DNA of 6,244 bases from Bacillota bacterium (GTDB taxonomy: Bacteria; Bacillota; Desulfitobacteriia; Desulfitobacteriales; Desulfitobacteriaceae), in NCBI GenBank assembly GCA_021849995.1, contig JAJZSC010000208.1, forward strand, positions 1 through 6,244, in the 5' to 3' direction. Every line of letters starts with the position of its first letter. The stretch's first letter is position 1. Under the pieces are notes generated by a model, which ran no database searches, was not told where the DNA came from, and saw only the letters and a list, made by a program, of their open reading frames with translations. The translations under genes and the position numbers were made by a program. Below, one piece after another: positions 5,197-6,244 of the stretch.

Positions 5197-5299
5197 AGAA
5201 ACAGGAGGAGAAGCCGTCTTTTTGAAAAGGGTGTCCAATAAGGATTCAGAAAAAATTCAGGACTATTAACAATTTTTGGCGATTAGATGCGTGAATTAA

Positions 5300-5345
5300 A
5301 GAGGGATACTTCCTCTGACATGGAGCAAAGTGTCCTTTTCTTTAT
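5300..5345 (+). terminator. Probable terminator of the MerT-like unit
   Basis: GGATACTT (5304-5311) pairs with AAGTGTCC (5328-5335), including one G-T pair, around a 16-base loop. TTTTCTTTATTT follows. A smaller internal AGAGG/CCTCT stem overlaps it. It lies about 100 bases after the stop codon. Confidence 0.6.
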
Positions 5346-5399
5346 TTCATGACTTATTCATATCCGATTCAGGTCAATATCATAAACTACTGGCGCAAT
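5346..5399 (+). promoter_or_regulatory. Array D: four 11-bp-phased boxes, apparently orphan
   Basis: Boxes start at 5346 TTCATG, 5357 TTCATA, 5368 TTCAGG and 5379 ATCATA. The expected -10 position (5394-5399) reads CGCAAT, only half a match. Over about 28 bases the array is nearly identical to array C. No coding sequence follows before array E, so it is likely a decayed or duplicated promoter, or drives a leader RNA. Confidence 0.6.
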
Positions 5400-5429
5400 T
5401 ACTCCCATTGGTAATTTTTCTCAACGAAG

Positions 5430-5456
5430 AAATAAGTGACGAGCTTATTTTCGTCA
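5430..5456 (+). other. Two mutually exclusive hairpins
   Basis: AAATAAG (5430-5436) pairs with CTTATTT (5444-5450), its loop being TGACGAG. That loop sequence TGACGA (5437-5442) can instead pair with TCGTCA (5451-5456). The two stems exclude each other, as in attenuators, but the pairs are short and no gene immediately follows. It could be chance. Confidence 0.25.
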
Positions 5457-5492
5457 TTTCCTTGATTTGTACAAGAATTTGTTAGTTAGAAA

Positions 5493-5546
5493 TTCAATTA
5501 AAATTCATAAACTCTTCACAGGTTTTTCGTATCTGAAAAGTATACT
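5493..5546 (+). promoter_or_regulatory. Array E: four 11-bp-phased boxes and promoter
   Basis: Boxes start at 5493 TTCAAT, 5504 TTCATA, 5515 TTCACA and 5526 TTCGTA. Nine bases later is an excellent -10, TATACT (5541-5546). The middle two boxes with their spacer closely resemble the E. coli Pho box. The array drives the unknown coiled-coil pair, with a transcript start expected near 5553. Confidence 0.78.
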
Positions 5547-5566
5547 TTATCTAAGGGAAGAAAGGA

Positions 5567-5629
5567 ATGATAGCTAAAAAGAAAAATATCTCAACCGAAT
5601 TCTGGGTTCAATACACTAAAATATTTTAG
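5567..5629 (+). CDS. Possible 20-residue leader peptide
   Basis: ATG 5567 opens a frame reading MIAKKKNISTEFWVQYTKIF and ends at TAG 5627-5629, 13 bases before the next gene. AGGGAAG lies about seven bases upstream, a fair ribosome site, and the frame starts within 25 bases of the array E -10. It could be a leader peptide, the remnant of a larger gene, or noise. I see no stacked codons or attenuator that would support a sensing role. Confidence 0.25.
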   Translation: MIAKKKNISTEFWVQYTKIF

Positions 5630-5642
5630 AAAGGAGATAACT

Positions 5643-5786
5643 ATGAGCTTATATAATATTTTAAAACTGGAACGAATTAAAGTACTTGAACGCTTGCAAA
5701 AAGATCCGGAAAATCGGGCCAAATGGTTGGTCAAACTTATCGACATTGATGAACAAATTGAGGAAATGAATGAAAATAAGAGCTAA
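5643..5786 (+). CDS. 47-residue acidic/basic helical protein, unknown
   Basis: AAAGGAGATAACT gives an excellent ribosome site before ATG 5643. The product starts MSLYNILKLERIKVLERLQK, continues DPENRAKWLVKLIDIDEQIE and ends EMNENKS. It is charged and probably wholly helical, with no Cys, signal peptide or membrane span. The family is not recognised. It overlaps the next gene by 17 bases, so the two are translated together and probably act together. It is the first convincing gene downstream of array E, which ties it to the same regulator as the metal-binding envelope proteins. It could be a partner that binds the coiled-coil protein; that is inference only. Confidence 0.65.
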   Translation: MSLYNILKLERIKVLERLQKDPENRAKWLVKLIDIDEQIEEMNENKS

Positions 5787-6093
5787 GGTCAAAAGTTCAA
5801 ACTCAGAGCATCTGTTGGAAATAAGAAAATTGCAAGCAGATATGACAGAGATAGTCATGGCCAAGGAAAAAACCAATGAATTGATTCGAGAGATCCAAAG
5901 CTCTAACCAAGAGCTTAGTAGTCAAGCAGATTTTCCTGAGAAGCTTGAATTGCTAGAACAATCTAGGTATTTAGAATTAAGGATAAAAGAGCTTGCTTCT
6001 AACTTAACACGACTTGAAGATCTTGGCATGAAGGTTAGAACTAAAATATTAGAGCTTAAAGCACTTTATCAGTCATCAAACTTTTCTGCTTGA
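5770..6093 (+). CDS. Coiled-coil protein, unknown function
   Basis: This is a 107-residue protein with no signal peptide, membrane span or Cys. Nearly the whole length shows Leu/Ile at heptad spacing with many Glu, Lys and Arg (HLLEIRKLQADMTEIVMAKE near 14-33, LELLEQSRYLELRIKELASN near 59-78, and LEDLGMKVRTKILELKALYQ near 82-101). This indicates two or three long helices forming a coiled coil. It starts inside the previous gene at ATG 5770, with GAGGA (5760-5764) five bases upstream, so translation is probably coupled. It belongs to the array E transcript. I do not recognise the family and no enzymatic motif is visible. A scaffold, chaperone or regulator-binding role is possible. Confidence 0.75.
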   Translation: MKIRAKVKSSNSEHLLEIRKLQADMTEIVMAKEKTNELIREIQSSNQELSSQADFPEKLELLEQSRYLELRIKELASNLTRLEDLGMKVRTKILELKALYQSSNFSA

Positions 6094-6108
6094 ACGGAAT
6101 TTTACTTA

Positions 6109-6137
6109 TTGACAGATGATATTAATTCTCATATACT
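6109..6137 (+). promoter_or_regulatory. Near-consensus sigma-A promoter
   Basis: TTGACA (6109-6114), exactly 17 bases, then TATACT (6132-6137). It begins 16 bases after the coiled-coil stop and fires rightward, toward the hairpin at 6152 and the Fur box. Confidence 0.7.
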
Positions 6138-6151
6138 TAGTCTGTAAAAAG

Positions 6152-6178
6152 TTCCAGATAAACTTCTGGAATTATATT
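6152..6178 (+). terminator. Hairpin between promoter and Fur box
   Basis: TTCCAGA (6152-6158) pairs perfectly with TCTGGAA (6165-6171) around TAAACT. AAAAAG precedes it and TTATATTT follows. It may end the coiled-coil operon. Lying just after a strong promoter, it could also attenuate that promoter's transcript. Confidence 0.5.
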
Positions 6179-6187
6179 TCGATTAGA

Positions 6188-6206
6188 AATGATAATGAAT
6201 ATCATT
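6188..6206. promoter_or_regulatory. Fur box
   Basis: AATGATAAT, G, AATATCATT form a 9-1-9 dyad with a single mismatched pair. It closely fits the Gram-positive Fur consensus TGATAAT-N-ATTATCA. It predicts iron-dependent repression of the gene that starts at the right edge. Confidence 0.75.
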
Positions 6207-6224
6207 AAACACAAAGAGAGGAGT

Positions 6225-6244
6225 GTGAGTGTTATAAGTAAAAC
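6225..6244 (+). CDS. Possible start of a Fur-controlled gene, cut by the window end
   Basis: AGAGAGGAG (6215-6223) is a likely ribosome site. GTG 6225 would begin (V/M)SVISK and stay open to the window end. The spacing is tight, and the other nearby GTGs hit a stop at once. No function can be read from six codons; its position after a Fur box suggests an iron-related role. Confidence 0.25.

Larger units (their letters stand above)
5197..5642 (+). other. 446-base gap between the MerT-like gene and the coiled-coil pair
   Basis: This stretch has no convincing large gene. It holds a terminator (5300-5345), arrays D and E, a pair of mutually exclusive hairpins (5430-5456) and a possible 20-codon reading frame (5567-5629). 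A 15-codon TTG-started frame (TTG at about 5222) near AGGAGG (5204) is too short and too distant from its ribosome site to call. Confidence 0.7.

Overview
The window looks like chromosome from a low-GC Gram-positive anaerobe. Strong AGGAGG-type ribosome sites, Bacillus-type promoters, a CopA/CopZ pair, SHOCT and PepSY envelope proteins and a Fur box point to Firmicutes. A Desulfosporosinus/Desulfitobacterium-like relative is my inference from gene style, not something the sequence proves. The theme is copper and other metal stress at the cell envelope. No rRNA, tRNA, CRISPR array or insertion sequence is visible.

Layout: 1-~92 is the edge of a minus-strand membrane-protein frame that butts against a 5'-truncated copA (93-551). 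Next come a small membrane-protein gene broken by two in-frame TGA codons (573-791), a large hairpin (837-876) and three 18-bp tandem repeats (898-950). A SAM-dependent methyltransferase (968-1570) follows. A secreted Met/Gly/Tyr-repeat PepSY protein (1690-2568) is followed by the copper chaperone copZ (2690-2947), which has its own dyad-controlled promoter. Two small envelope proteins come next: a Cys/His-rich single-span protein (3156-3374) and a SHOCT protein (3473-3736). A DUF302 protein (4006-4392) has its own promoter. A frameshifted Met-rich mini-gene (4594-4724) precedes a MerT-like membrane protein in which the Cys-Cys pair is His-His (4801-5196). After a 446-base gap rich in regulatory sequence there are two overlapping unknown genes, the second a coiled coil (5643-5786, 5770-6093). 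A sigma-A-like promoter, a hairpin and a Fur box close the window.

The strongest new observation is a shared regulatory element. Five intergenic arrays of TTCATA-like hexamers lie at exact 11-bp spacing, four or five copies each. The last hexamer is always 9 bases upstream of the -10 position. They sit ahead of the PepSY protein, the Cys/His-SHOCT pair, the broken Met-rich/MerT-like unit and the coiled-coil pair, with one apparently orphan array. The format matches the direct-repeat operators of PhoB/PhoP-type (OmpR family) response regulators. Several hexamers fit the Bacillus PhoP consensus TT(A/C/T)A(C/T)A. I infer one response regulator activating a dispersed envelope/metal regulon. copZ and the DUF302 gene lack the array and carry different signals.

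Three loci are visibly decaying (copA, the TGA-interrupted gene, the Met-rich mini-gene), so the region appears to be undergoing turnover.
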